NCBI GenBank assembly: GCA_011050085.1 | Contig: DRGL01000027.1 | Span: forward strand, 98,517 to 162,516 | Length of the DNA: 64,000 nt | Direction of reading: 5' to 3' | Origin: Pricia antarctica | GTDB taxonomy: Bacteria; Bacteroidota; Bacteroidia; Flavobacteriales; Flavobacteriaceae | In this document: positions 7,818 to 15,842 of the stretch, piece after piece | Layout: each line of letters begins with the position of its first letter | How positions within the stretch are numbered: the first letter of the stretch is position 1 | The notes under the pieces: generated by a model | Seen by the model: the letters and a program-made list of their open reading frames with translations, nothing else | Database searches by the model: none | What the model was told of the DNA's origin: nothing | Made by a program: the position numbers and the translations under genes

Positions 7818-8690
7818 TTATTCTATCTCAGTCAATTTACTATCGGGAGCCAGTTCGATTAATTTTACAATTCTGGATTTTTCAGAATTAGTAATTAGCG
7901 AAACTTCTTCCTTATAAGAATCAAACATGTACAAGTCATTTATTTTAAACCATTTTGCTCCATCAATTGTAGAGTACCTTCCAATTAGAAGAAAATAAAT
8001 AGATTTCGCTGTTTTCGAATTGTCGAACTTAAACCCGGATATCCAACTAGATTGCCTATAAAGTCTGAGATTTTTGGGAAAGAAATTAATGCGGGCCACA
8101 CTAAGAGACTCATCCTCAAAATTTAAGAGTACCAAGCAATTAATGTTAAAATTGGTTGAACCGGCATCGTAACTATTAAATCGAATTTTATAATTATTTA
8201 AAAGCTCATGATTTTCTTCCTTGAATACTCCATTTTCGTCTATTATTAAAACTGGGTCCGCTTCATTATAATAATTCACCGTGTTTTTAACAGAATCTTT
8301 TAATACTATGATATTATTCTTCAAAGTATCAAGGGAAAGTTCTTGTTGAGCAAACGCCTTAGATAAAGCTTCAAATAAATCTTTACTCGTGGATTCAACC
8401 CCCTTTTTAATACCAGCGGTGATTGTATAATCTCTTTCAAGACGCTCTTTTTTTAATAATAAATCTTTTTGATTAGACAATGCTTTTGTATTCAGCTCTT
8501 GTCCAATCAATATTAGTAAAAATGATAAAAGCGTAAAGAAAACATATTTGCCTCTGATAGTTAATCTTTTCCATACACCTTTAAATTTATTATTAGTAAG
8601 TCCGCCTTTTGTTGTCAAAAAGGTCAAATATGCTGTGGATATTCCTATCAGGATAACAAATATTATGTTTGGCAGAATTATAAATATCAA
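7818..8690 (-). CDS. Membrane protein of unknown function, two N-terminal helices
   Basis: 290 residues. Two transmembrane segments at about residues 2-26 (FIILPNIIFVILIGISTAYLTF) and 48-65 (YVFFTLLSFLLILIGQEL), then a charged, probably coiled region (about 70-130) and a mixed alpha/beta C-terminal domain of about 150 residues, presumably on one side of the inner membrane. No catalytic motif is recognised. It occupies one array interval between sites 7586-7603 and 8721-8740. Strongly AT-rich like its neighbours. Confidence 0.65.
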   Translation of the reverse strand: MIFIILPNIIFVILIGISTAYLTFLTTKGGLTNNKFKGVWKRLTIRGKYVFFTLLSFLLILIGQELNTKALSNQKDLLLKKERLERDYTITAGIKKGVESTSKDLFEALSKAFAQQELSLDTLKNNIIVLKDSVKNTVNYYNEADPVLIIDENGVFKEENHELLNNYKIRFNSYDAGSTNFNINCLVLLNFEDESLSVARINFFPKNLRLYRQSSWISGFKFDNSKTAKSIYFLLIGRYSTIDGAKWFKINDLYMFDSYKEEVSLITNSEKSRIVKLIELAPDSKLTEIE

Positions 8691-8720
8691 CTATTATTCT
8701 TTTTTTTCAAAATTATAAAC

Positions 8721-8772
8721 ATCTTGTTTATGAACTCTTTTACTATAAGAATTATTCTTTTATTTAAACTTT
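8721..8772 (+). repeat. Two adjacent 18-bp-type sites
   Basis: A variant ATCTTGTTTATGAACTCTTT at 8721-8740 and a good copy TTCTTTTATTTAAACTTT at 8755-8772. The second one supplies the TAA stop and the last residues LKFK of the Sel1-repeat protein. Confidence 0.6.
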
Positions 8773-10235
8773 AGAGCACTGGATTTAGGATTTACTGCCA
8801 ATAAACTATCTATTATAGCTTTAGCCTTATCATTACCTCCACTATGTGCCTTGTGCAACAATTCTAACCCAATGTCTACATTGCTATTTACGCCAAATCC
8901 GTCTACATACATCATTGCTAAGTTGAATTGTCCATTTGCATTTCCCTGATGGGCGGCCTTTGAATACCAATCAAATGCAGATTTTAAATCTTGTTCAACA
9001 CCTAATCCTTTAGAGTAAAGAATACCTAAATTAGATTGTGATCTAGTATTCCCCAATTCAGAAGCCTTTGAGAACCAATTAAAGGCTTTTTTAAAATTAT
9101 GGGGAACCCTTTTATCTAGCATATAAATTACACCCAAGTTGTGTTGTGCCTCGCAATGGCCATTTTTAGCTGCTTTTAAATACCATTTTATAGCGTAATC
9201 AACGTTTTCCTTAATTTCTCCTAAACCCTGTGAATATATTACCCCTAAATCAAATTGTGCAAGCGGCATGTCATTTTTCGCAGCTTTCTGCAACAATTCA
9301 AAACCAATAGCAAAATTCTGTTCGACTCCTAAGCCTTCGATATATAGTTTTCCTAAAAAATATTCAGCATTTATGTTACCTAATTTAGCAGATTTCGAAA
9401 ACCACGTAAACGCATCAATATAATCTTGTTTGACTCCTACACCTTCAATATACCGCATTGCCAAATTGTATTGCGCATTTAAATTACCATTAAGAGCTGC
9501 TTTTTGAAACCATTCCACGGCAAGCTTAGAGTCTTTTCTGACACCAAACCCATCCAAATAGAAAATACCCAAATTAGATTGTGCCAGAGGATTCCCGTTT
9601 TCCGCAGCTTTTAAAGTCCATTTAAAAGCTGTTTCGTAATCTTGTTTAACTTCGATACCTTCATAATAAATAACACCTAAATTATGTTGTGCAAAACTAT
9701 CGCCCCTGTCAGCTGAATTTCGAAGCCACCTTAAGGCGGTATCTATATCTTTTTTGACGCCCAATCCTTCAAGATACATCACTCCTAAATTGTAATATGC
9801 ATCTACATTACCTTGATTCGCAGCTATTTTGAAATATTTGAAAGCTTCTTTGTAATTGCCTAAAAGAACCTCTGCGGAACCTAGTGAAAATGGATTGTTC
9901 GAGAATATTATTACTGCCTTTGAAGCCTTACTAGTATCATTGACAATAGAGGGATTGCATTCTGCAACATTCGCATTTAGACTTGTTAAATGCTTTTCCA
10001 GCTCTTTACACCTTAGCTTTAACCGTGCTTCCGAGACAACCTTTTCTTCATATTTTTGTAATAATTGCTTATTGATTTCCGCCCCATCAGAGGGATAAAA
10101 GAGGGTTAGAGCACCTATTAAAAAACTTAACGCAGTTAAAATAAAAGCGATAAAACCCAACTTACTCAACATTGACCAATTGTTAAATTGCGTCCGAGTT
10201 GGAATAAGCATAAATCGACTTTTGGTTTTACTCAT
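8760..10235 (-). CDS. Membrane-anchored Sel1-like repeat protein
   Basis: 491 residues from the ATG at 10233-10235 (an upstream TTG adds three). A transmembrane anchor (LGFIAFILTALSFLIGALTLFY, about 25-47) is followed by a short coiled segment, then about nine Sel1-like repeats of some 36 residues, each with the signature NLGxxYxxGxGVxxD...A..W...AA..G. Such solenoids are protein-protein interaction scaffolds; no enzyme domain is present. The C-terminus ALKFK and the stop codon lie in array site 8755-8772. The repeats are regular and intact, which argues for a functional gene. Confidence 0.85.
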   Translation of the reverse strand: MSKTKSRFMLIPTRTQFNNWSMLSKLGFIAFILTALSFLIGALTLFYPSDGAEINKQLLQKYEEKVVSEARLKLRCKELEKHLTSLNANVAECNPSIVNDTSKASKAVIIFSNNPFSLGSAEVLLGNYKEAFKYFKIAANQGNVDAYYNLGVMYLEGLGVKKDIDTALRWLRNSADRGDSFAQHNLGVIYYEGIEVKQDYETAFKWTLKAAENGNPLAQSNLGIFYLDGFGVRKDSKLAVEWFQKAALNGNLNAQYNLAMRYIEGVGVKQDYIDAFTWFSKSAKLGNINAEYFLGKLYIEGLGVEQNFAIGFELLQKAAKNDMPLAQFDLGVIYSQGLGEIKENVDYAIKWYLKAAKNGHCEAQHNLGVIYMLDKRVPHNFKKAFNWFSKASELGNTRSQSNLGILYSKGLGVEQDLKSAFDWYSKAAHQGNANGQFNLAMMYVDGFGVNSNVDIGLELLHKAHSGGNDKAKAIIDSLLAVNPKSSALKFK

Positions 10236-10263
10236 ATTAACCAAAATTACAAACTATTAAATC

Positions 10264-10281
10264 TTCCTTTATTTAAACTTT
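10264..10281 (+). repeat. 18-bp array site
   Basis: TTCCTTTATTTAAACTTT, a full match to the core, 29 bp upstream of the Sel1-repeat gene start and 83 bp from the stop of the next gene. Confidence 0.7.
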
Positions 10282-10364
10282 CGCAACGGTCTCGGCTAAA
10301 ATTAGTGCGGTGTGAAATTAGCAAATCCGCAAGTATTGATTTTGGCCTCTTTTGGCTAAAGTTC

Positions 10365-11327
10365 TTATTGGTATTTGAATATATCATAGTTACTTTTAAA
10401 AAATCGATTTAATCGACCTCCATAGTGTGTGCAAAAATTCTTTTCCTCCAACAATCTTTGTTTATCTGTTGTGCTGAATTTGTCCCATAACTTAGGCGAG
10501 AAAAAAGTATTTTCTGTACAAAAAAGGATAAGAGATGAAATAGCATGCGTAAACTGCTCATTCGATAATTCCTTGAATTCATCGAAAAATACTTTACCCA
10601 GTTCGTCCTTTTTAAATTGGGAAATTAGAATTACGGTTCTTTTACCGTCAGGAATTACGTTTAAGATAATATTGGCATAATTCTCTCCGTCGTATATGTA
10701 TTTGTTTTTGTAGGTATATTTTGTTCTCAAAATTGAAGACGCGGCTATAGGGACAAATGGCTCTACAACCCTATAATGATAATTTATCGAAGAATAATTT
10801 TGAGACTCCATTAAATTGTCCAATATCATTTTGTACTTAGAGAGTTTGACAATTGCCCATTCTGTATATCTAGTATGGGCTTCTAAGTAGTCCGGCGGGA
10901 ATTCTTTAATGAACTCAGCATCGCTCAAATAATAATTATAAATCTCTGAAATTTGATGAAAGCTGTGAGCAAAAGACCTGTAGGTTATCAAGAAATTTTG
11001 TTCTTCGGTAAAAACAATATCTTCATTCTCTATTGGTGAAAAGAGTTTAGAATCATGATAATCACAAAACCCATTGAATATAGAAGCCTTCTTTTTTCCG
11101 ATTGGAACAAGGTCCATCGTCTGGAAATTTGCATCCGATTTAACCGAGTCGAATGAATAAAGAACTTGATTTTTGTTTATAGTCGATGTTATTTGTGAAA
11201 GAATTTTTTCCTTTTGGATACTGTGCGCGTTTTTGATTTTCGAACTACATAGGGTCTTATCACTATGAAAGCAAAATTTTAGTTTGCTGTTCTTTTTGTA
11301 ATCTGTAACAATTTCTTTGTAATTCAT
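10365..11327 (-). CDS. Protein with C-x7-C / AHSIQ zinc-finger-like N-terminus, unknown function
   Basis: 320 residues, no signal peptide or membrane span. The N-terminus has Cys19, Cys27 and an AHSIQK motif (His35), followed by a GFCDYHD-x-LFSPIE motif at about residues 85-100. This combination belongs to an uncharacterised bacterial family that resembles metal-binding HNH/treble-clef fingers; nuclease or defence roles are possible but not shown. The rest is mostly helical. It occupies one interval of the array between sites 10264-10281 and 11424-11441. Confidence 0.7.
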   Translation of the reverse strand: MNYKEIVTDYKKNSKLKFCFHSDKTLCSSKIKNAHSIQKEKILSQITSTINKNQVLYSFDSVKSDANFQTMDLVPIGKKKASIFNGFCDYHDSKLFSPIENEDIVFTEEQNFLITYRSFAHSFHQISEIYNYYLSDAEFIKEFPPDYLEAHTRYTEWAIVKLSKYKMILDNLMESQNYSSINYHYRVVEPFVPIAASSILRTKYTYKNKYIYDGENYANIILNVIPDGKRTVILISQFKKDELGKVFFDEFKELSNEQFTHAISSLILFCTENTFFSPKLWDKFSTTDKQRLLEEKNFCTHYGGRLNRFFKSNYDIFKYQ

Positions 11328-11423
11328 TCTTGGAATTGTAACTAATAACTGAATAAACCAAGTATTTGGTTTTATGCGTAAGATTACAGATAAATGTATC
11401 TGTTTTATTTGTCCTACAAATTA

Positions 11424-11441
11424 TTCCTTTAATCAGACTTC
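11424..11441 (+). repeat. Diverged 18-bp array site
   Basis: TTCCTTTAATCAGACTTC keeps CCTTTA and ACTT but differs in the centre. It is accepted only because it lies exactly in a gene boundary, 51 bp after the stop of the next minus-strand gene. Confidence 0.4.
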
Positions 11442-11491
11442 TACTTAGATTTTTTCAGGTAGGACTATAATTAAACTTATTCGTTCACAGA

Positions 11492-12205
11492 CTAAATAAT
11501 CGAGAAATCCCGTTGTTTGACTAAGTTTTTAAGCAGGACAAATGCTTTCTCATAAACCTGCTTTAACTCTCCCATACCATGAATCCCCTCTTTTTCACCG
11601 GTTAGGTATTCATGCGTTATATTTGATTTGCTTCTTTTTTCAACAGTCCTAATCTCTAAACAAAGCTGACTTATTTCATTGATAACACCTGTTTCGAGTG
11701 TGTTGTGGTGAAGACCCGTTATTTCCTCAAGAGATTCGCGTAATTCTTTAATTCTTTTCAATTCGCTATTCATAAGTTCATATCGATCAATGCTTTCACT
11801 TTCACCAGAAAACTTCAATAAATTAAGTACGAGATTTTCAATTGCGCCCATTTTAAATAAATCAGGTTTGAGAATTGCAACGAAATCTTCAGCCTGCGGG
11901 TAATTTAAGTTTTTTACTTTAATGGTGCATGTTTCTGAATTAACTCTAAATTCAACAGGCATCTGATTGAAAAAATCGCATATGGATGTTATAGAATATG
12001 CAATTTTACTGCGTAGAAATTTATGATTCTTGTGTTTAAGCAACCGAACTGTAAACAACGGTATCAGCCAAATCGAAAATACTATTCCCAAAAAGAAGTA
12101 AATAAACCCCGCGTAAATGTTAATCAAAAACGAATCCCAGTCCATATCCCAAGTGATTGCTCTTGTGGCTATAAGTAAAGATGTAGACATCGTTGTATTG
12201 AACAT
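11492..12205 (-). CDS. Single-span membrane protein, unknown function
   Basis: 237 residues from the ATG at 12203-12205; an upstream GTG would add three. One clear transmembrane segment (INIYAGFIYFFLGIVFSIWLIPLFTV, about 25-50) precedes a cytoplasmic-looking domain with an Ig-like or beta stretch, then charged helices (RIKELRESLEEITGLHHNTLE...). No known motif. It is a single-gene unit of the array between sites 11424-11441 and 12359-12376. Confidence 0.65.
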   Translation of the reverse strand: MFNTTMSTSLLIATRAITWDMDWDSFLINIYAGFIYFFLGIVFSIWLIPLFTVRLLKHKNHKFLRSKIAYSITSICDFFNQMPVEFRVNSETCTIKVKNLNYPQAEDFVAILKPDLFKMGAIENLVLNLLKFSGESESIDRYELMNSELKRIKELRESLEEITGLHHNTLETGVINEISQLCLEIRTVEKRSKSNITHEYLTGEKEGIHGMGELKQVYEKAFVLLKNLVKQRDFSII

Positions 12206-12290
12206 ACTTACCACTTTTTAAACTCAAAAGTTCTTTTTTTTGGATTTTCATTTCAGCTACATAACTGTCGATTTTATGCATCTTATAATA

Positions 12291-12315
12291 ATTCTCGTGA
12301 CAGTGTCACGAGAAT
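12291..12315. repeat. Perfect 12-bp-arm palindrome
   Basis: ATTCTCGTGACA, one central G, then TGTCACGAGAAT. It lies between the 11492-12205 gene start and site 12359-12376. The tight palindrome without a loop suits a dimeric protein-binding site better than a terminator; no T run follows. Confidence 0.7.
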
Positions 12316-12358
12316 CCGCTCATTATCGTTCTCGTTAAATTTTTAGTTATCTGTAAGC

Positions 12359-12376
12359 TTGGTTTATTTGAACTTC
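12359..12376 (+). repeat. 18-bp array site
   Basis: TTGGTTTATTTGAACTTC, 13 of 14 core positions match. It separates the membrane-protein gene at 11.5-12.2 kb from the secreted-protein gene at 12.5-13.2 kb. Confidence 0.65.
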
Positions 12377-12493
12377 TGGCGAAGTAATTACAGAAAACAC
12401 GTCACAAAAAAATCTTGCAATCATTAATAATTTGATTCTAAAGATTAAGATTAATAAAATCTAATTGTTTTAGTAATTACTCCAGTACATTTT

Positions 12494-13219
12494 CTATTCA
12501 TCAAAAAAGAATTCATGAATATTGATTAAATCACCTCGCCCAATTTGGATCAAGTTCATAGTTTCGTTTAGGTAAATGCCTAAGGAGCGTTCGTTATATA
12601 TAAATTTCATTTCGGGGGAGTATTCCGTAACTAAATACATATCTCCACCTATTTTATAAAAATCAATGTCGTCACCTTTTTTCGCTTTGATTCCACGGTT
12701 TACAACCTTACCAGATTCTAGTGTTTTTTTGATCAGTTCGGTATTTTCTTCACCGGAGGCCACTTTGGAATATTCAATCATCATGTTCATCCATTCATCA
12801 CTATCTATCAGAAACCACTCTACCTTTTCGAAATCAATTCCATACTCATTAATCCACCCAAAACTTGTAAAGCCAAATAAGACCATTTTTTTGCCTAATT
12901 CAGGCTCATTATCTTTTATATCGAATTCCCTGATGGTAAAAGTTATTACCGATGTCGAGGACATGTCTTTTAGTTTTTTCCCGTCAAAGGCTAGAGTTTT
13001 AAGTGAAAACCTACTATACTCCGGATGATTGGTAAGAAACCATTCTGTTGCAGTTAATTCCGCCTGTTCTTTCATTTGTTCTACAGCTGCAATTCCGGCT
13101 CCTATCGCAACTAAGCCCCCAGCAACAGCAGCAATTGCCGCACCTTCGTTTTGCCCCTTTATATTGTTAGGGAACAAGTAAATAATTAGACATAAAATTA
13201 ATAGTGTTTTTTTAATCAT
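12494..13219 (-). CDS. Secreted protein with glycine/alanine-rich N-terminal segment, unknown function
   Basis: 241 residues with a signal peptide (MIKKTLLILCLIIYLFPNNIKG). A small-residue hydrophobic stretch follows (AAIAAVAGGLVAIGAGIAAVEQ, about 27-48), which could insert in a membrane. The remaining 190 residues form a mixed alpha/beta domain without known motifs. It is the array unit nearest the serine recombinase. The 320 bp upstream (13220-13541) are AT-rich and hold no gene; a weak site-like string near 13355 was not counted. Confidence 0.65.
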   Translation of the reverse strand: MIKKTLLILCLIIYLFPNNIKGQNEGAAIAAVAGGLVAIGAGIAAVEQMKEQAELTATEWFLTNHPEYSRFSLKTLAFDGKKLKDMSSTSVITFTIREFDIKDNEPELGKKMVLFGFTSFGWINEYGIDFEKVEWFLIDSDEWMNMMIEYSKVASGEENTELIKKTLESGKVVNRGIKAKKGDDIDFYKIGGDMYLVTEYSPEMKFIYNERSLGIYLNETMNLIQIGRGDLINIHEFFFDE

Positions 13220-13634
13220 AATATTTTTCTGGTTGGTATTGATTAATTGGTTTGCAGCTTTAGTATTTATAGGCCAAAATAAATTGCTATAAGATAATTT
13301 TTCACAAACCTCTGTATTTAAATTATTTAATATTTAATTTAAATCGTAATTGACACCTTTAATTTAATGGGAATATGACTACTAATTATTCAGAATTATC
13401 AACGAATCGACTAACGGTTAGATTTAATCGATGAGAGTCGCTTCCTAACTTTCGAAATGGTCGATACCTGAAGATTAAGAACCTAAAATTACTTCGATAA
13501 TTAGCTCACGACTGTGAAAGAGAAGAAAGTTGGATTCAGATTTACTTCTTAGCTTTATACGGCCTTAATTTACCTGAGAGACCACGCACCCTAAGGTATT
13601 TGTAGTATGTGGCCCTTGAGATTTCCAACCGATC

Positions 13635-14156
13635 TCATATTTCGCTGACGGTCATTCGTCCCTCTTTGAAATACTCCTCGCAAAGTACCGCTTTTTGTTT
13701 GTTTTTTTTGCTCAGGCCCTTCGGGGCTCCCAATACCCTTCCCCTGAGACGTGCGGACTCCAGCCCGGCCTTGGTACGTTCAATGATAATGTCCCGTTCC
13801 AATTGGGCCAGGGCGGCGAACATGTTGATCAAAAATTTTGTTTGCGAAGATTCCTTTGTAGTATCGATGAAGGGTTCGGTGATACTTTTGAACTTCACGC
13901 CCTTTTCCTCGAGTTCGTTCATAAGCTTTGTAAAATGGATAAGGCTCCTTGCCAACCGGTCGAGCTTCCATACTACGATAGTGTCGCCTTCCCTGACGAA
14001 GTCCCAGAGTTTGGCAAGGCTTTTTCTCTCCATGGCCATACTCGAGATTTTGTCCGTATAGATATCCTTCAGATCGATGCCCTCCTGAAGAAGTGCATCG
14101 ATCTGGAGGTCCAAGTTCTGGTCCGAGGTGCTTACCCTTGCATATCCGAAAATCAT
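13635..14156 (-). CDS. Serine recombinase (resolvase/invertase), truncated by in-frame TGA
   Basis: 173 residues are read before a TGA at 13635-13637. The catalytic domain is complete: YARVSTSDQN with Ser9 as nucleophile and Arg7, then WKLDRLARS, and the long E-helix around QLERDIIIERTKAGLESAR. After the TGA the same frame continues for 30 codons to a TAA at 13542-13544, encoding DRLEISRATYYKYLR and a basic tail. The original protein was thus 204 residues, the usual length, and the stop falls in the middle of the C-terminal helix-turn-helix (MTVSEI | DRLEISRATYYKYL). DNA binding should be impaired unless the codon is read through. The 18-bp motif lies inverted 6 bp upstream of the start codon. 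Confidence 0.9.
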   Translation of the reverse strand: MIFGYARVSTSDQNLDLQIDALLQEGIDLKDIYTDKISSMAMERKSLAKLWDFVREGDTIVVWKLDRLARSLIHFTKLMNELEEKGVKFKSITEPFIDTTKESSQTKFLINMFAALAQLERDIIIERTKAGLESARLRGRVLGAPKGLSKKNKQKAVLCEEYFKEGRMTVSEI

Positions 14157-14162
14157 AGTACT

Positions 14163-14282
14163 AAAGTTTAAATAAACGTAAAAATAACAACTATTAGTTT
14201 AGTACGGTAATTTAAACTTTTTGAGATTAAGAAATACTAAAAGTGCCAATAGTTCAGAAAAACGGCCGTTTAAATGAACTTG
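14163..14282. repeat. Cluster of three 18-bp sites upstream of the serine recombinase
   Basis: Inverted copy at 14163-14180 (reads TACGTTTATTTAAACTTT on the minus strand), direct copies at 14203-14220 (TACGGTAATTTAAACTTT) and 14265-14282 (GCCGTTTAAATGAACTTG). The inverted copy has a perfect palindromic core GTTTA-TT-TAAAC and lies 6 bp from the recombinase ATG. Position and symmetry suit a primary recombination or autoregulation site (inference). Confidence 0.65.
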
Positions 14283-14917
14283 AAGTGTGCAATAAAATGT
14301 GCTATACCGGAACTAGAAATAACGACAAGTGTAACTAGTAAACAATAATTTATTCCCAATAAATGTCGCGACCCTTAATAACCGCCATTTTGCAGTACGA
14401 AGTGCTTCCAACGTGAACATAAGGGGGCCAGTGAGCTTAAGAGGGATAATCGCTTCTTCTAAAAAACGTCTGCAACCGGTCATTACGGAAATCTTTGTTT
14501 GAAGGGATATAAGAACAATCGAATATACAAATGTTGGCACCAAGCTGAGAAATGATTTTATCCCGGAGAAATATAAACTAACATTGAATAAAGCAACTGA
14601 TTACAGAGCGGACGCTAGTGGAACCAAAAAAACCAAGAACGGTCGAAAAGGTCACAAAACAAAGGGAATTTATACCCACTGGGCGACAATACTTTTGACA
14701 CGATCAAAAATCCATAAGATTAGTGGTGCGGACAAAAGAGAAATATGCGTACCGAAACGCATATACAAATGTTAGCGAACACTTTTGACCTGTATTGGTA
14801 ATTGAACAATATTACTGGCAAAAAAAAGTTATGGGATAATAGATTGTAGCCGAAAAAAATTAGAGAGTGTTCAACATTGATTAAATAGTTTCTAATAATG
14901 TTAAAGAGTTAATATCA
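14283..14917. other. Gap without convincing gene; short direct repeat
   Basis: Short open frames here lack protein-like composition. A 16-bp repeat, ATATACAAATGTTGGC at 14523-14538 and ATATACAAATGTTAGC at 14761-14776, is the only structure noticed; the two copies could mark an old insertion or another class of interspersed repeat. Confidence 0.4.
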
Positions 14918-15394
14918 ATGAAATCAAAAAAAATGAAGTTTAGCATAACTCTACTATTATTGATGATTACTCTAGGGGCTTGTGAAAAAAATAGCGATAA
15001 TGACTCATTCGACCCGTGCCAGATAGAACCGTTTCCAACTGATCCTAATATAGTAGAATCTGGAATTTCTGTTAGGCCCATAAATGAATCCGACAGAAAA
15101 GGATATTTGATAACAGGAACATTCTCCAACAACAGCGACGAAAATATCAGAGGAACACCAAATTTTGTGTTAAACTTGAATGGAGAAATTAAGACTTATG
15201 GCAACAACACATCAAACAAATCAGCTTGTACCACTATTGACGCTAAATCTTCATGTGACTTTGAAACTTTTTATAGAGTAACTGAAGATGACGTAAAAAT
15301 TGATTTAAATGTCAATCTACGATGTTTTTATTATCTACCTCAATTTTATTTAGGACCAAATGCAAATTCCATCAAAATAGGTTTGAATTATTAA
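14918..15394 (+). CDS. Small lipoprotein, unknown function
   Basis: 158 residues with a lipoprotein signal (FSITLLLLMITLGAC, Cys at about 21) and a Ser/Asn/Asp-rich linker (EKNSDNDSF). The mature part has four further cysteines and alternating polar/hydrophobic strands (GYLITGTFSNNSDENIRGTPNFVLNLNG), suggesting a small Ig-like beta domain as in transglutaminase- or DUF-type periplasmic lipoproteins (inference). It is the only intact plus-strand gene between the array and PUL A. No functional motif is recognised. Confidence 0.65.
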   Translation: MKSKKMKFSITLLLLMITLGACEKNSDNDSFDPCQIEPFPTDPNIVESGISVRPINESDRKGYLITGTFSNNSDENIRGTPNFVLNLNGEIKTYGNNTSNKSACTTIDAKSSCDFETFYRVTEDDVKIDLNVNLRCFYYLPQFYLGPNANSIKIGLNY

Positions 15395-15842
15395 TTGTGT
15401 ACCATTTATTGGTGAAGGTCAATAAAGACAAAAAAAGTCGGATTTTATTCTCGCCCTCTAAAAAGATCATTATTCTTCTATCTCATTTGCTGCATATAGA
15501 GAAAATTGACTACAAATTCAAGATGGACATTTTAAGAAGACTATTCAAAATGAAAAGGGAGCTTTCAACAGTTTAAAAAAATGGAAATCTAAGGAGAACG
15601 TTCGCTAGCAAAGGCTATACTCAATGCGGGCGTAAGCGCTTAAGCCAAAGTTCTAGACGTGCCCATCAGCACCGAAAAATATTTTGGATTTTGCTTTTAA
15701 GCGGGACAAGATGAAACCTAAATAAAAATATTTTGGCTATTTCTTGGGGAAAAGTACTATCGTGCAGCCCCGCACTGGGCATAGCCTAGCCGGTTACAAA
15801 AGTTTAAATCAACACATTTTCCAATGAATTGGACCAGTACAT
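15395..15842. other. Gap without convincing gene; one inverted array-type site
   Basis: No supported coding region. AAAGTTTAAATCAACACA at 15799-15816 is an inverted copy of the 18-bp motif (minus strand core TTGATTTAAACTTT), located right at the end of the decayed sulfatase. Confidence 0.4.

Larger units (their letters stand above)
4706..14282. repeat. Array of 18-bp interspersed sites separating small gene cassettes
   Basis: Eighteen copies of a motif with consensus ATCGTTTATTTGAACTTT punctuate this region. Plus-orientation starts: 4706, 4889, 5074, 5456, 5638, 6294, 6352, 6832, 7528, 7586, 8721 (variant), 8755, 10264, 11424, 12359, 14203, 14265; one inverted copy occupies 14163-14180. The centre is a quasi-palindrome GTTTA-TT-TRAAC. 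Copies at 6832, 7528, 7586, 8755, 10264 and 14163 match TTTATTTRAACTTT completely; those at 5074, 11424 and 8721 are the weakest. Nearly every gene or gene pair lies between copies, all genes on the minus strand. The role as recombination site is inference, based on the layout and on the serine recombinase at one end. Confidence 0.7.

Noticed and set aside
13635..13637. Stop codon recoding as an explanation for the in-frame stops
   Set aside because: The stops are of all three types (TAG in cheB, TGA in the recombinase, TAA in HhH genes) and intact genes here use all three as true stops, so independent decay is simpler.
4706..14282. Classical integron with attC sites
   Set aside because: There is no tyrosine integrase gene, the sites lack the inverse RYYYAAC / GTTRRRY core pair, and the sites occur as direct repeats rather than one folded palindrome per gene.
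4706..14282. CRISPR array
   Set aside because: Repeats are imperfect, spaced from tens of bases to over 1 kb with genes between, and no cas genes are present.
14313..14775. Short frames of 63-76 codons in the gap right of the recombinase
   Set aside because: Composition is not protein-like, there is no domain signal, and two of them overlap repeats.
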